The notes under the pieces were generated by a model that saw only the letters and a program-made list of their open reading frames with translations, did not search any database and was not told the DNA's origin. The translations under genes and the position numbers were made by a program. A stretch of 64,000 bases of DNA from Pseudomonas sp. B33.4. Lineage in GTDB: Bacteria > Pseudomonadota > Gammaproteobacteria > Pseudomonadales > Pseudomonadaceae. This document shows, in pieces, positions 55,140 through 64,000 of this stretch; position 1 is the first letter of the stretch; each line of letters starts with the position of its first letter. The DNA is taken from NCBI RefSeq assembly GCF_034555375.1, contig NZ_CP140706.1, forward strand, positions 6,024,001-6,088,000, given 5' to 3'.

Positions 55140-56843
55140 ATGTCCCAAGAATTCGATTACATCATCATCGGTGCCGGCTCGGCCGGTAACACCCTGGCGA
55201 CCCGTCTGACTGAAGACGCCGGCGTCACCGTTCTGCTGCTTGAAGCAGGCGGCCCGGACTACCGTTTCGACTTCCGCACGCAAATGCCGGCCGCCCTGGC
55301 GTTCCCGCTGCAAGGTCGTCGCTACAACTGGGCTTACGAAACCGACGCCGAGCCGCACATGGACGGTCGCCGGATGGAATGCGGTCGCGGCAAAGGCCTC
55401 GGCGGTTCTTCGCTGATCAACGGTATGTGCTACATCCGTGGTAACGCCATGGACTACGACGGCTGGGCGAAACTGCCGGGCCTGGAAAACTGGTCGTACC
55501 TCGACTGCCTGCCGTACTTCCGCAAAGCCGAAACCCGCGACATCGGCCCGAACGACTACCACGGTGGCGAAGGCCCGGTCAGCGTGACCACGCCGAAGGC
55601 TGGCAACAACCCGCTGTTCCACGCCATGGTTGAAGCTGGCGTACAAGCCGGTTACCCACGCACCGAAGACCTGAACGGTTACCAGCAGGAAGGCTTCGGC
55701 CCGATGGACCGCACGGTAACGCCGAACGGTCGTCGTGCTTCCACCGCGCGTGGCTACCTCGACGTCGCCAAGAAGCGTTCGACCCTGACCATCGTCACCC
55801 ACGCCCTCACCGACAAGATCCTGTTTGAAGGCAAGCGTGCCGTTGGCGTGCGTTATCTGGTCGGCGACGCCGAAGAGCGCGTTGAAGTCAAAGCGCGTAA
55901 AGAAGTGCTGCTGTGCTCCGGCGCCATCGCTTCGCCGCAGATTCTGCAGCGCTCCGGTGTCGGCCCGGCCGAACTGCTGAAGTCGCTCGACATCCCGGTG
56001 GTTCACGACCTGCCGGGCGTCGGTGAAAACCTGCAGGATCACCTTGAGCTGTACCTGCAATACGCTTGCACTCAGCCGGTTTCGCTGTACCCGTCGCTGC
56101 TCTGGTACAACCAGCCGGCCATCGGTGCCGAGTGGCTGTTCAACGGCACCGGCATCGGCGCCAGCAACCAGTTCGAAGCCGGCGGTTTCATCCGTTCGCG
56201 TCCGGAATTCGAATGGCCGAACATCCAGTACCACTTCCTGCCGGTAGCGATTAACTACAACGGCAGCAACGGTGTGAAAGAGCACGGTTTCCAGGCGCAC
56301 ATGGGTTCCATGCGCTCGCCGAGCCGTGGTCGCATCCAGGCCAAGTCGAAAGACCCGCGCCAGCACCCGAGCATCCTGTTCAACTACATGGCCACCGAGC
56401 AAGACTGGCAGGAATTCCGCGACGGCATCCGCCTGACCCGTGAAATCATGCAACAGCCTGCGCTGGACGCTTTCCGTGGCCGCGAAATCAGCCCGGGCAT
56501 CGAAGTGCAAACCGATGAGCAGCTGGACAAGTTCATCCGCGAGCACGCCGAAACGGCGTTCCACCCGTCCTGCTCGTGCAAGATGGGCACCGACGAGATG
56601 GCCGTAGTGGATGGCGAAGGTCGCGTGCACGGCATGCAGAGCCTGCGTGTGGTCGATGCCTCGATCATGCCGATCATCACCACCGGTAACCTGAACGCGC
56701 CGACGATCATGATCGCCGAGAAAATCGCCGACAAGATCCGTGGCCGCCAGCCGCTGCCGCGCAGTACCGCTGCTTACTATGTCGCGGGCGATGCGCCGGT
56801 GAAGGGCAAGCCGATGCGTGATATCACCCCGGTTGCTCAGTAA
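55140..56843 (+). CDS. betA: choline dehydrogenase
   Basis: A 567-aa GMC-family FAD flavoprotein. The FAD motif [15 protein letters not shown] is at about 9-23, [25 protein letters not shown] is the GMC signature 1, and the C-terminal catalytic His lies in [14 protein letters not shown]. It oxidises choline to betaine aldehyde at the membrane. AAAGAGGG precedes ATG 55140. Third gene of betIBA, after a REP pair. Confidence 0.97.
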   Translation: MSQEFDYIIIGAGSAGNTLATRLTEDAGVTVLLLEAGGPDYRFDFRTQMPAALAFPLQGRRYNWAYETDAEPHMDGRRMECGRGKGLGGSSLINGMCYIRGNAMDYDGWAKLPGLENWSYLDCLPYFRKAETRDIGPNDYHGGEGPVSVTTPKAGNNPLFHAMVEAGVQAGYPRTEDLNGYQQEGFGPMDRTVTPNGRRASTARGYLDVAKKRSTLTIVTHALTDKILFEGKRAVGVRYLVGDAEERVEVKARKEVLLCSGAIASPQILQRSGVGPAELLKSLDIPVVHDLPGVGENLQDHLELYLQYACTQPVSLYPSLLWYNQPAIGAEWLFNGTGIGASNQFEAGGFIRSRPEFEWPNIQYHFLPVAINYNGSNGVKEHGFQAHMGSMRSPSRGRIQAKSKDPRQHPSILFNYMATEQDWQEFRDGIRLTREIMQQPALDAFRGREISPGIEVQTDEQLDKFIREHAETAFHPSCSCKMGTDEMAVVDGEGRVHGMQSLRVVDASIMPIITTGNLNAPTIMIAEKIADKIRGRQPLPRSTAAYYVAGDAPVKGKPMRDITPVAQ

Positions 56844-56866
56844 GACTTGATACCGCATCAAGGCTG

Positions 56867-56959
56867 ATCGCGAGCAGGCTCACTCCTACAAGGATCTCCA
56901 GTGAACACACATTATGTGAACACTGGAGATTAACTGTAGGAGTGAGCCTGCTCGCGATG
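56867..56959. repeat. REP pair, family C, with nested inverted repeat
   Basis: Outer arms are the family-C core. The spacer is itself palindromic: ATCTCCAGTG (56894-56903) and CACTGGAGAT (56921-56930), with CACA ... TGTG inside. The whole could fold as one long hairpin after betA. Confidence 0.88.
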
Positions 56960-57124
56960 AGGCCCTAGCATTCAGCACAAATTCCCTCGCTGCACAGTAA
57001 ATCCTCCTACACCCCCTCTTCACTTGATCCTACCCCCACGCAGGCCTACTCTAGACCTCGCGCAACCGTTTCACCCCCTCCCCGCCGCTGCTCTACCGCT
57101 TCCCCCTGACAAGGAGGTTCCCGA

Positions 57125-58567
57125 ATGTTCGATTTCCACCCCCAGCTCAAGCAGCGCTTTGCTGCCTTGCGCACGGGCGCTGAGTTTTTTTCCCTGCGGT
57201 ATGTACGCGAGTCCGGGCAATATCTGTCGGTGCGCAAGAATGTCGCCGAGCCGCCGAGCCTGAGACGCGACGAAGGCGCGATGCTCACCGTGCGCGTCAA
57301 TGGCGTTGAGGCCTACGCGGCGACCAACGACCTGTCGCAACAAGGTCTGCAAGCCGCGCTTGAACGCGCCGAACTGCAAGCCCGCCGGCTCAAGCCGCAC
57401 GCTTTGCTCGACCTGCGTGATCAGCCGGTGTCCAGCGACCGCGCTGATTACTTTTCACCCAATCTCGAACAAGCCTTTCCGTCCCTGAGCGAATGTTTCG
57501 AGCTGCTCGGCGCGGAATCCGCCTCGGTGCCAAAGGATGAGCGCCTGGTGAACTGGCAAGTGAGCATCGGCATCACTCACGTCGAACAGATCTACCTGAG
57601 CAGCGCCGGGGCCGAATTGCGCCAGGCCCAGCGCTTCGTCTACCCGGGTCTCGACGTCACGGCATACGACGGCAACGACAGCCAGACCCGCAGCCTTGGC
57701 CGCGAGAACTTCGGCCAACAGGGCGGCGCTGACGTGATCAGCCGCTGCGGCCTGATCGGTGCCGGCCCGCAAGTCGCCGACCAGGCATTGCAACTGCTGC
57801 TCGCGCCGAACACCCCGCAAGGCCCGCGCGATCTGCTGCTGATGCCCGATCAAATGATGCTGCAGATCCACGAATCCATCGGCCATCCTCTGGAACTCGA
57901 CCGCATCCTCGGCGACGAGCGCAATTACGCCGGCACCAGTTTCGTCAAAGCCAGCGACTTCGGCAGCCTGCAATATGGCTCGAAACTGCTCAACGTAACG
58001 TTCGATCCGGGCATTCCCGAAGAACTCGCCAGCTATGGCCACGATGACGACGGTACCAAGGCCAGCAAACAATTCCTGATCCGCGATGGTTTGCTGCTGC
58101 GTCCACTGGGTGGTGCACTGTCGCAGTTCCGCGCCGGTCTCGATGGCGTCGCCAACAGCCGCGCCTGTGGCTGGAACCGGCCGCCGATCGACCGCATGGC
58201 CAACCTCAATATCGAACCGGGCGATCAGCCACTGAACAAACTGATCGAAGGCATCGAGCACGGCATTCTCATGAGCACTAACCGTTCGTGGTCGATTGAC
58301 GATGCGCGCAACAAATTCCAGTTCGGCTGTGAATGGGGCCAGTTGATCGAGAACGGTGAACTCAAAGGCGTGGTGAAAAACCCGAACTACCGGGCAATTT
58401 CCGCGCACTTCTGGAAAAGCCTGCGCGCCGTCGGCGACGCCAACACCGTCAAGGTGCTGGGCACGCCGAACTGCGGCAAGGGTGAACCGAACCAGGTGAT
58501 CCGCGTCGGCCACGCTTCGCCGGCCTGCGTATTCAGCAACGTTGATGTGTTTGGGGGAGACGCCTGA
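57125..58567 (+). CDS. TldD-family metallopeptidase
   Basis: A 480-aa TldD/PmbA-superfamily protein. The zinc motif HESIGHPLELDR (His-Glu-x3-His) is intact at about residue 255 (MLQIHESIGH). The next gene, PmbA-like and overlapping by one base, should be its inactive partner, as TldD and TldE form a heterodimer that degrades or matures peptides. The pair is a paralog of housekeeping tldD/pmbA. AAGGAGG precedes the ATG, an almost perfect ribosome site. Substrate unknown. Confidence 0.88.
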   Translation: MFDFHPQLKQRFAALRTGAEFFSLRYVRESGQYLSVRKNVAEPPSLRRDEGAMLTVRVNGVEAYAATNDLSQQGLQAALERAELQARRLKPHALLDLRDQPVSSDRADYFSPNLEQAFPSLSECFELLGAESASVPKDERLVNWQVSIGITHVEQIYLSSAGAELRQAQRFVYPGLDVTAYDGNDSQTRSLGRENFGQQGGADVISRCGLIGAGPQVADQALQLLLAPNTPQGPRDLLLMPDQMMLQIHESIGHPLELDRILGDERNYAGTSFVKASDFGSLQYGSKLLNVTFDPGIPEELASYGHDDDGTKASKQFLIRDGLLLRPLGGALSQFRAGLDGVANSRACGWNRPPIDRMANLNIEPGDQPLNKLIEGIEHGILMSTNRSWSIDDARNKFQFGCEWGQLIENGELKGVVKNPNYRAISAHFWKSLRAVGDANTVKVLGTPNCGKGEPNQVIRVGHASPACVFSNVDVFGGDA

Positions 58568-59904
58568 TGAGCATTTCGAAGAGTCAGTCCGACGCCTTCA
58601 AGGTCATGGTCAATTGGCTGCGCGACAGCGTGCGCGAGCCGGAGCAGTTCACCCTCAGCTACGCCGCCGAATCCTCGGCGTTCGTGCGTTTCAATCACGC
58701 CAAGGTGCGTCAGGCCGGGCAAGTACAGCAAGCCAACATCGTTCTGAAGCTGATCAACGACGGGCGTCACGCCGACCTGCAGGTCACTTTGTCCGGTGAT
58801 CAGGAAGGCGATCTGCAACGCCTCGCCGAAGGCCTGCAACAACTGCGCGAAACCCTGCCGCTGCTGCCGCAGGATCCGTACTTGCTGCTCAATCACAACG
58901 GCTGGCAGAGCCAGAACGTGCAGGAGCATCCGCTGCCGGATACCGAACAGGTTGTCGATGAAATCTGCGCTGCCGCTGAAGGTCTGGATCTGGTCGGATT
59001 TTATGCTGCCGGTCCGATCAGTCGTGGTTTCGCCAGTTCTTCGGGGGCGTTCGGCTGGCATCAGGCCAACAGCTTCAACTTCGATTTCAGCCTGTTTCAC
59101 GAGAACGGTGAAGCGGTGAAAGCCAGCTACGCCGGGCACGACTGGAGCAGCGAAGGTTTTGCCAAGCGCTTTGCTCAGGCGCGCGAGCAACTGGAGTTTC
59201 TCGGTCGCCCGCTGCGCACCCTGGCGCCGGGGCAATACCGCGCGTACCTGGCACCGGCAGCGCTGGAAGAAATCATGGGTATGCTGAGCTGGGGCGGTTT
59301 CTCGGCGCAGTCGATCGCGAGCAAGAGCAGCCCGTTGCAGAAGCTGTATGTCGGCGATCAGACGTTCAGTCCGCTGGTGTCGCTGGATGAGAAAGTCAGC
59401 GAATCGTTGAGCCCGGCGTTTTCCGGCGAAGGTTATCCGCGCAGCGATCTGCGGCTGATCGTCGAAGGCAAGGCCGGTGATCAACTGGTCGGCTCGCGCA
59501 GTGCCGCCGAATACGGGCTGACCGCCAACGGCGCCGGCGGTGGTGAAATGCCGAGTGCGTTGAACATGGCGGCGGGTGATCTGTCGCAAGCAGAGATCCT
59601 CAAGCAGTTGGGCACCGGGCTGTACATCAGCAACCTGTGGTACCTGAACTACTCGGATCAGCCGGCGGCGCGCATGACTGGCATGACCCGCTTCGCGACG
59701 TTCTGGGTCGAGAACGGCGAGATCCAGGCGCCGGTCAGCACCATGCGCTTCGATGACAGCGCTTACAGCCTGCTCGGTTCGCAGCTGGAAGCGTTGACCG
59801 CCGAGCGTGAGTTGCTGCTGTCGGCGAGTACGTACAGCCAGCGCAATACCTCGTCGGCGTTGCTGCCGGGGGCGCTGGTGAGCCGTTTGACCCTGACCCT
59901 GTAA
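58567..59904 (+). CDS. PmbA/TldE-family partner protein
   Basis: A 445-aa protein of the same superfamily without the zinc motif. It starts at ATG 58567, overlapping the previous stop (TGATG). C-terminal motif GLYISNLWYLNYSDQPAARMTGMTRFATFWVENGEIQAPVS is characteristic. It should form the TldD-TldE-type complex with the upstream protein. Confidence 0.87.
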   Translation: MSISKSQSDAFKVMVNWLRDSVREPEQFTLSYAAESSAFVRFNHAKVRQAGQVQQANIVLKLINDGRHADLQVTLSGDQEGDLQRLAEGLQQLRETLPLLPQDPYLLLNHNGWQSQNVQEHPLPDTEQVVDEICAAAEGLDLVGFYAAGPISRGFASSSGAFGWHQANSFNFDFSLFHENGEAVKASYAGHDWSSEGFAKRFAQAREQLEFLGRPLRTLAPGQYRAYLAPAALEEIMGMLSWGGFSAQSIASKSSPLQKLYVGDQTFSPLVSLDEKVSESLSPAFSGEGYPRSDLRLIVEGKAGDQLVGSRSAAEYGLTANGAGGGEMPSALNMAAGDLSQAEILKQLGTGLYISNLWYLNYSDQPAARMTGMTRFATFWVENGEIQAPVSTMRFDDSAYSLLGSQLEALTAERELLLSASTYSQRNTSSALLPGALVSRLTLTL

Positions 59905-59923
59905 TACCGCAAAGCTGCAACAC

Positions 59924-60016
59924 CTGTGGGAGCTGGCTTGCCAGCGATGGCGGACTTTCAGACGAAAACGATGTTGAATCTGCCGCCCTCATCGCTGGCA
60001 AGCCAGCTCCCACAGT
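59924..60016. repeat. REP pair, family A
   Basis: GTGGGAGCTGGCTTGCCAGC GATG direct at 59926 and reversed at 59990, 40 bp apart, between the PmbA-like gene and the MFS pump. Confidence 0.9.
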
Positions 60017-60052
60017 GTAGTGTTCCGCCTGACCCACACTCTCAGAGGTTCC

Positions 60053-61480
60053 ATGCCCAACCGCCCGCCTCTCGACGCCATCACCGCCCGCTGGTTGCCG
60101 TGGGTCGTCGCTATCGCTTTCTTCATGCAGTCCCTCGACGGGACCATCCTCAACACCGCGCTGCCGGCCATGGCTCGCGATCTCGCCGAAGACCCGTTGC
60201 GCATGCAAGGCGTGATCATCGCCTACATGCTCACCGTGGCCTTGCTGATTCCGGCGTCGGGCTGGATCGCCGACCGCTTCGGTACCAAGAAAATCTTCTT
60301 CGGCGCGATCCTGCTGTTCAGCTTCGGCTCACTGCTCTGCGCGCTGTCGAGCAGCCTGAGCATGCTGATTGGCGCCCGTGTCATTCAGGGCCTGGGCGGT
60401 GCGCTGATGCTGCCGGTCGGGCGACTGGTGGTGCTGCGCGCCTATCCTAGATCCGAACTTGTACGAATCATGGGCTTCATCACCATACCCGGCCTGCTCG
60501 GCCCGCTGATCGGCCCGACCATGGGCGGCTGGATGGTTGAATACCTGACATGGCACTGGATCTTCCTGATCAACCTGCCGGTCGGCGTGATCGGTTGCTA
60601 CGCGGTGTGGAAATTCATTCCCGACCTGCGCGGCACCGAGCGCACGCGCTTCGATAGTCTGGGTTTCCTGCTGTTCGGCGCGGCGATGATTCTGATCACC
60701 ATCGCCATGGAAGGCCTCGGCGAATTGCACCTGCCGCACCTGCGCGTAATGTTGCTGCTGTTCGGTGGCATGGCCTGTCTGGCGGCGTACTGGTTGCGCG
60801 CCGGGCACATCGAAAACCCGCTGTTCGCACCGTCGCTGTTCAAGACCCGTACCTTTGCCGTCGGCATTCTCGGCAATCTGTTCGCCCGTCTGGGCAGCGG
60901 TGCGCTGCCGTTTCTGGTGCCGTTGCTGCTGCAAGTGGCGCTGGGCTACTCACCGTCGCAAGCGGGGATGAGCATGCTGCCGCTGGCGGCTGCGGCGATG
61001 ATCGCCAAGTGGGTGGCGCGACCGCTGATCGAACGGCTCGGCTATCGCATCGTCCTCACCGGCAACACGCTGGCGCTGGGGATCATGCTGGCGAGCATGG
61101 GCCTGGTCAGCGAGCAGACGCCGTACTGGCTGCTGTTGTGTTTGCTGGCGATTCTCGGCGCGATCAACTCGCTGCAATTTACGGCGATGAACACCGTGAC
61201 CCTGATCGACCTCGACGATGCGAGCGCCAGCAGCGGCAACAGCTTGCTCTCGGTGGTCGCGCAGTTGTCGTTGAGTCTTGGCGTTGCCTGCGCTGGTGCA
61301 TTGCTCGGTGGGTTTACCGCTGAGGTCGGCAACGATGGCGTGGAAACCGTGCTCGGCGCGTTCCAGCTGACCTTCGTCACCGTCGGCATCATGGCGATGC
61401 TCGCTGCGACGATCTTCTCGCAACTGTCGAAAGAAGACGGCCGCCGCGCCAAACGCCCGGAAGAACACATCGAACATTAA
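60053..61480 (+). CDS. MFS drug:H+ antiporter (DHA2, MdtD-like)
   Basis: A 475-aa transporter with about 13-14 hydrophobic segments. DHA motif A is GWIADRFGTKKIFF; motif D1 FMQSLDGTILNTALPAMA; motif C-like GLLGPLIGPTMGGWMVE. It resembles E. coli MdtD. It should export a drug or metabolite; the substrate cannot be read. ATG 60053 has CAGAGGT upstream. It ends with a basic tail (SKEDGRRAKRPEEHIEH). Confidence 0.9.
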   Translation: MPNRPPLDAITARWLPWVVAIAFFMQSLDGTILNTALPAMARDLAEDPLRMQGVIIAYMLTVALLIPASGWIADRFGTKKIFFGAILLFSFGSLLCALSSSLSMLIGARVIQGLGGALMLPVGRLVVLRAYPRSELVRIMGFITIPGLLGPLIGPTMGGWMVEYLTWHWIFLINLPVGVIGCYAVWKFIPDLRGTERTRFDSLGFLLFGAAMILITIAMEGLGELHLPHLRVMLLLFGGMACLAAYWLRAGHIENPLFAPSLFKTRTFAVGILGNLFARLGSGALPFLVPLLLQVALGYSPSQAGMSMLPLAAAAMIAKWVARPLIERLGYRIVLTGNTLALGIMLASMGLVSEQTPYWLLLCLLAILGAINSLQFTAMNTVTLIDLDDASASSGNSLLSVVAQLSLSLGVACAGALLGGFTAEVGNDGVETVLGAFQLTFVTVGIMAMLAATIFSQLSKEDGRRAKRPEEHIEH

Positions 61481-61560
61481 CCACTGTTCGTCCAGAACTT
61501 TCGAAGAAAGTGGCACGGGGCTGCTACACTGCGCGACATTTTGTTTTGCAGGCCAGTCCC

Positions 61561-62946
61561 GTGACCACCATCGCCACCGCTTTTAATACTCTGCCGCTGT
61601 CCGCCGCCATGCTGGCTAACCTCGAATCCCTCGGTTATGCCCAGATGACGCCGATCCAGGCGCAGAGCTTGCCGGTGATCCTCAAGGGGATGGACCTGAT
61701 CGCCCAGGCCAAGACCGGCAGTGGCAAGACCGCCGCGTTCGGCATCGGCCTGCTCAATCCGATCAACCCGCGCTACTTCGGTTGCCAGGCCCTGGTGATC
61801 TGCCCGACGCGCGAGCTGGCCGACCAGGTCGCCAAGGAAATCCGTCGTCTGGCCCGTGCCGAAGACAACATCAAAGTCCTGACCCTGTGCGGCGGCGTGT
61901 CCTTCGGCCCGCAGATCGCTTCGCTGGAACACGGCGCGCACATCATCGTCGGCACCCCGGGCCGCATCCAGCAGCACCTGCGCAAAGGCTCGCTGGTGCT
62001 GGATGGTCTGAACACTTTGATCCTCGACGAAGCCGATCGCATGCTCGACATGGGTTTCTACGACGCCATCGAAGACATCATCGTCAAGACCCCGGAGCGT
62101 CGTCAGACCCTGCTGTTCTCCGCGACTTACCCGGTGGGCATCAAGCAACTGGCGTCGAAATTCATGCGTGATCCGCAAACGGTGAAAGCCGAAGCGTTCC
62201 ACGATGACACGCAGATCGAGCAGCGTTTCTACGAGATTTCCCCGGAAGATCGCATGGGCGTGGTGACGAAAGTCCTGCACCACTTCCGTCCGGCGTCGTG
62301 CGTGGCGTTCTGCTTCACCAAGCAGCAGGTGCAGGAAACCGTCGATCACCTGACCGCCAAAGGCATTTCCGCCGTCGGCCTGCATGGCGATCTGGAACAG
62401 CGTGACCGCGATCAGGTGCTGGCGATGTTTGCCAACCGCAGTACTTCGGTACTGGTTGCCACCGACGTTGCCGCCCGTGGTCTTGACATCGATGCACTGG
62501 ACATGGTGATCAACGTCGAACTGGCGCGCGATTCGGAAATTCATATTCACCGCGTTGGCCGTACCGGTCGTGCTGGCGAGAAAGGCATCGCCATCAGCCT
62601 GGTTGCTCCGGGTGAAGCGCACCGTGCACAAGCCATCGAGCAACTGCAGAAGTCGCCGCTGAACTGGGATCAGGTCGATAACCTCAAGTCTCAGGGCCTG
62701 GCCCCGCTGCAACCGCCGATGACCACGCTGTGCATCGGTGCCGGTCGTAAAGACAAGGTTCGTCCGGGCGACATTCTGGGTGCATTGACTGGCGATGCCG
62801 GGATTCCCGGTGCACAGGTTGGCAAGATCGCGATCTTCGACTTCCAGGCTTATGTAGCCGTTGACCGCACCGTGGCCATGCAGGCCTTGCAGCGTCTGAA
62901 CGACGGCAAGATCAAGGGCCGTTCGCTGCGCGTACGTATCCTGTAA
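61561..62946 (+). CDS. dbpA: ATP-dependent RNA helicase DbpA
   Basis: A 461-aa DEAD-box helicase. Q-motif YAQMTPIQAQSLP, Walker A AKTGSGKT, DEAD in LILDEADRML, SAT in LLFSATYP, and HRVGRTGR. The C-terminal 75-residue DbpA domain (TTLCIGAGRKDKVRPGDILGAL) binds 23S rRNA hairpin 92. It helps 50S assembly. The start is GTG 61561 (VTTIATAFNTLPLS), which gives the normal length; an ATG further upstream is outside the conserved part. Confidence 0.94.
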   Translation: MTTIATAFNTLPLSAAMLANLESLGYAQMTPIQAQSLPVILKGMDLIAQAKTGSGKTAAFGIGLLNPINPRYFGCQALVICPTRELADQVAKEIRRLARAEDNIKVLTLCGGVSFGPQIASLEHGAHIIVGTPGRIQQHLRKGSLVLDGLNTLILDEADRMLDMGFYDAIEDIIVKTPERRQTLLFSATYPVGIKQLASKFMRDPQTVKAEAFHDDTQIEQRFYEISPEDRMGVVTKVLHHFRPASCVAFCFTKQQVQETVDHLTAKGISAVGLHGDLEQRDRDQVLAMFANRSTSVLVATDVAARGLDIDALDMVINVELARDSEIHIHRVGRTGRAGEKGIAISLVAPGEAHRAQAIEQLQKSPLNWDQVDNLKSQGLAPLQPPMTTLCIGAGRKDKVRPGDILGALTGDAGIPGAQVGKIAIFDFQAYVAVDRTVAMQALQRLNDGKIKGRSLRVRIL

Positions 62947-62962
62947 GAACAACGTAACTCCC

Positions 62963-63050
62963 CTGTAGGAGCTGCCGCAGGCTGCGATCTTTTGACTTTG
63001 TTTTTAAAGAGCAAGATCAAAAGATCGCAGCCTGCGGCAGCTCCTACAGT
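62963..63050. repeat. REP pair, family D
   Basis: TGTAGGAGCTGCCGCAGGCT GCGATCTTTTGA and its reverse with spacer CTTTGTTTTTAAAGAGCAAG. Near-perfect long hairpin between dbpA and the flavoprotein gene. Confidence 0.92.
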
Positions 63051-63083
63051 TCGTTTTGTGGTGACATTTCAGAGGACACCGTT

Positions 63084-64000
63084 TTGCGCTCTACCGAAGT
63101 CGTGATCATTGGCGCTGGCGCCGCTGGGTTGATGTGTGCACTGACCGCCGCCGGGCGTGGGCGTCAGGTGTTGCTGCTCGACCACGCGAACAAGGCCGGC
63201 AAGAAAATCCTGATGTCGGGCGGTGGCCGCTGCAATTTCACCAACATGTACACCGAGCCGAGCAATTTCCTCTCGCAGAACCCGCACTTCTGCAAATCCG
63301 CACTGGCGCGCTACACCCAGTGGGATTTCATCGGCATGGTCGGCAAACACGCCGTGCCGTACCACGAGAAAAAACTCGGCCAGTTGTTCTGCGATAACAA
63401 ATCCAGCGACATCCTCGAAATGCTCCTGACCGAGTGCGATCAGGCCGGTGTCGAGCTGCACCTCGACACGTCGATCCAGACCATCGAGAAAGTCGAGAGC
63501 GGTTACCTGCTCGACACTACCCTCGGACAGGTTCAGTGCCAGTCGCTGGTGATTGCCACCGGCGGGCTGTCGATCCCGACGCTGGGCGCCACCGGTTTTG
63601 GTTATCAAGTGGCCAAGCAGTTCGGCCATGAATTGCTGCCGACCCGCGCAGGGCTGGTGCCGTTCACCATCACCGATCAGCTCAAGGAACTCTGCACCGA
63701 GCTGTCCGGGACGTCGGTGGATTGTCTGGTCAGCTGCAACGATCAGAGCTTTCGCGAGAACATCCTGTTCACTCACCGAGGCCTCAGCGGTCCGGCAATT
63801 TTGCAGATTTCCTCGTTCTGGGAATCTGGCGATACGGTGGAGATCAACCTGCTGCCGGATCACGACGCGGCGAGCTGGTTGCAACAGCAAGTGGCCGAGC
63901 GCCCGAACAGTGAATTGAAAACCCTGCTGGGTGAAATCTTCACCAAGAAGATGGCCAATCTGCTGGCCGACAACTGGTTCGTGTCCAAACCGATGAAGCA
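63084..64000 (+). CDS. BaiN/HI0933-family flavoprotein (partial, cut by window end)
   Basis: Open from TTG 63084 to the window end, 305 codons visible out of about 390. FAD motif VVIIGAGAAGLMCALTAAGRGRQVLLLD and the family signature KILMSGGGRCNFTN. AGAGGA at 63071-63076 supports the TTG start. Members include YhiN and the bile-acid BaiN enzyme; the substrate in Pseudomonas is unknown. Confidence 0.88.
   Translation, partial: MRSTEVVIIGAGAAGLMCALTAAGRGRQVLLLDHANKAGKKILMSGGGRCNFTNMYTEPSNFLSQNPHFCKSALARYTQWDFIGMVGKHAVPYHEKKLGQLFCDNKSSDILEMLLTECDQAGVELHLDTSIQTIEKVESGYLLDTTLGQVQCQSLVIATGGLSIPTLGATGFGYQVAKQFGHELLPTRAGLVPFTITDQLKELCTELSGTSVDCLVSCNDQSFRENILFTHRGLSGPAILQISSFWESGDTVEINLLPDHDAASWLQQQVAERPNSELKTLLGEIFTKKMANLLADNWFVSKPMK

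Noticed and set aside
55137..56861. 574-codon minus-strand frame opposite betA
   Set aside because: Antisense shadow; betA has full family motifs and strong codon bias.

Overview
The window is 64 kb of a GC-rich Pseudomonas chromosome, most likely from the P. fluorescens group. The case rests on gene order: a run resembling the PA5376-PA5421 region of P. aeruginosa is recognisable. It also rests on the many fluorescent-Pseudomonas REP pairs between genes. There are no rRNA or tRNA genes, CRISPR arrays, transposases or phage genes.

Layout. (1) 1-8656, general genes: a small membrane protein, a YibF-type glutathione transferase, the CreBCD envelope/beta-lactam two-component system, a retropepsin-like protein, a YihG-like acyltransferase, a DUF2780 protein, and an ECF sigma/anti-sigma pair. 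(2) 8657-9717, a small unusual module: a duplicated 3' end of fdhA, a 32-bp perfect palindrome, a half-cold-shock-domain protein and a CspA-type protein. (3) 9718-33590, demethylation of glycine betaine down to glycine and serine: fdhA, purU, soxG/A/D/B, glyA, a TraX-family protein, an L-threonine aldolase, an SDR, gbcB/gbcA, a dedicated ETF (etfB/etfA), dgcB/dgcA, a DUF5943 protein and a membrane dipeptidase. The gbcA-etfB gap carries an ordered array of DnaA boxes. (4) 33825-36676, an accessory patch: an LprI-like protein, a RelE/Xre toxin-antitoxin pair, a tyrosinase and a DUF3010 protein. (5) 36771-42992, carnitine and gamma-butyrobetaine catabolism: cdhR, caiX, cdhC, cdhA, cdhB and a gamma-butyrobetaine hydroxylase. 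(6) 43337-50152: a small unknown gene, gbdR (master regulator), sdaB, and the CbcXWV ABC importer. (7) 50404-56843, the choline module betT / betIBA with a perfect BetI operator. (8) 57125-64000: a TldD/PmbA-like pair, an MFS pump, the DbpA helicase and the start of a BaiN/HI0933-type flavoprotein.

How it works together. Choline enters by BetT or CbcXWV and is oxidised by BetA and BetB to glycine betaine. Gamma-butyrobetaine is hydroxylated to carnitine, which CdhA, CdhC and CdhB also turn into glycine betaine. GbcAB removes one methyl group to give dimethylglycine, DgcAB with its ETF gives sarcosine, and SoxBDAG gives glycine. GlyA makes serine and SdaB makes pyruvate. FdhA and PurU handle the released one-carbon units. 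GbdR, CdhR and BetI provide control. Candidate operators with about 20-21-bp direct-repeat spacing are visible upstream of cbcX, caiX and gbcA, and a sigma-54-like promoter lies upstream of gbdR.

Repeats are dense: 19 REP pairs of four sequence families and eight copies or half-copies of a second intergenic element ending in CCCTCACCC / GGGTGAGGG. The most notable structures not explained by genes are the DnaA-box array (25043-27299), the duplicated fdhA end around the cold-shock module, and a possible minus-strand transcript ending at a strong terminator near 43090.
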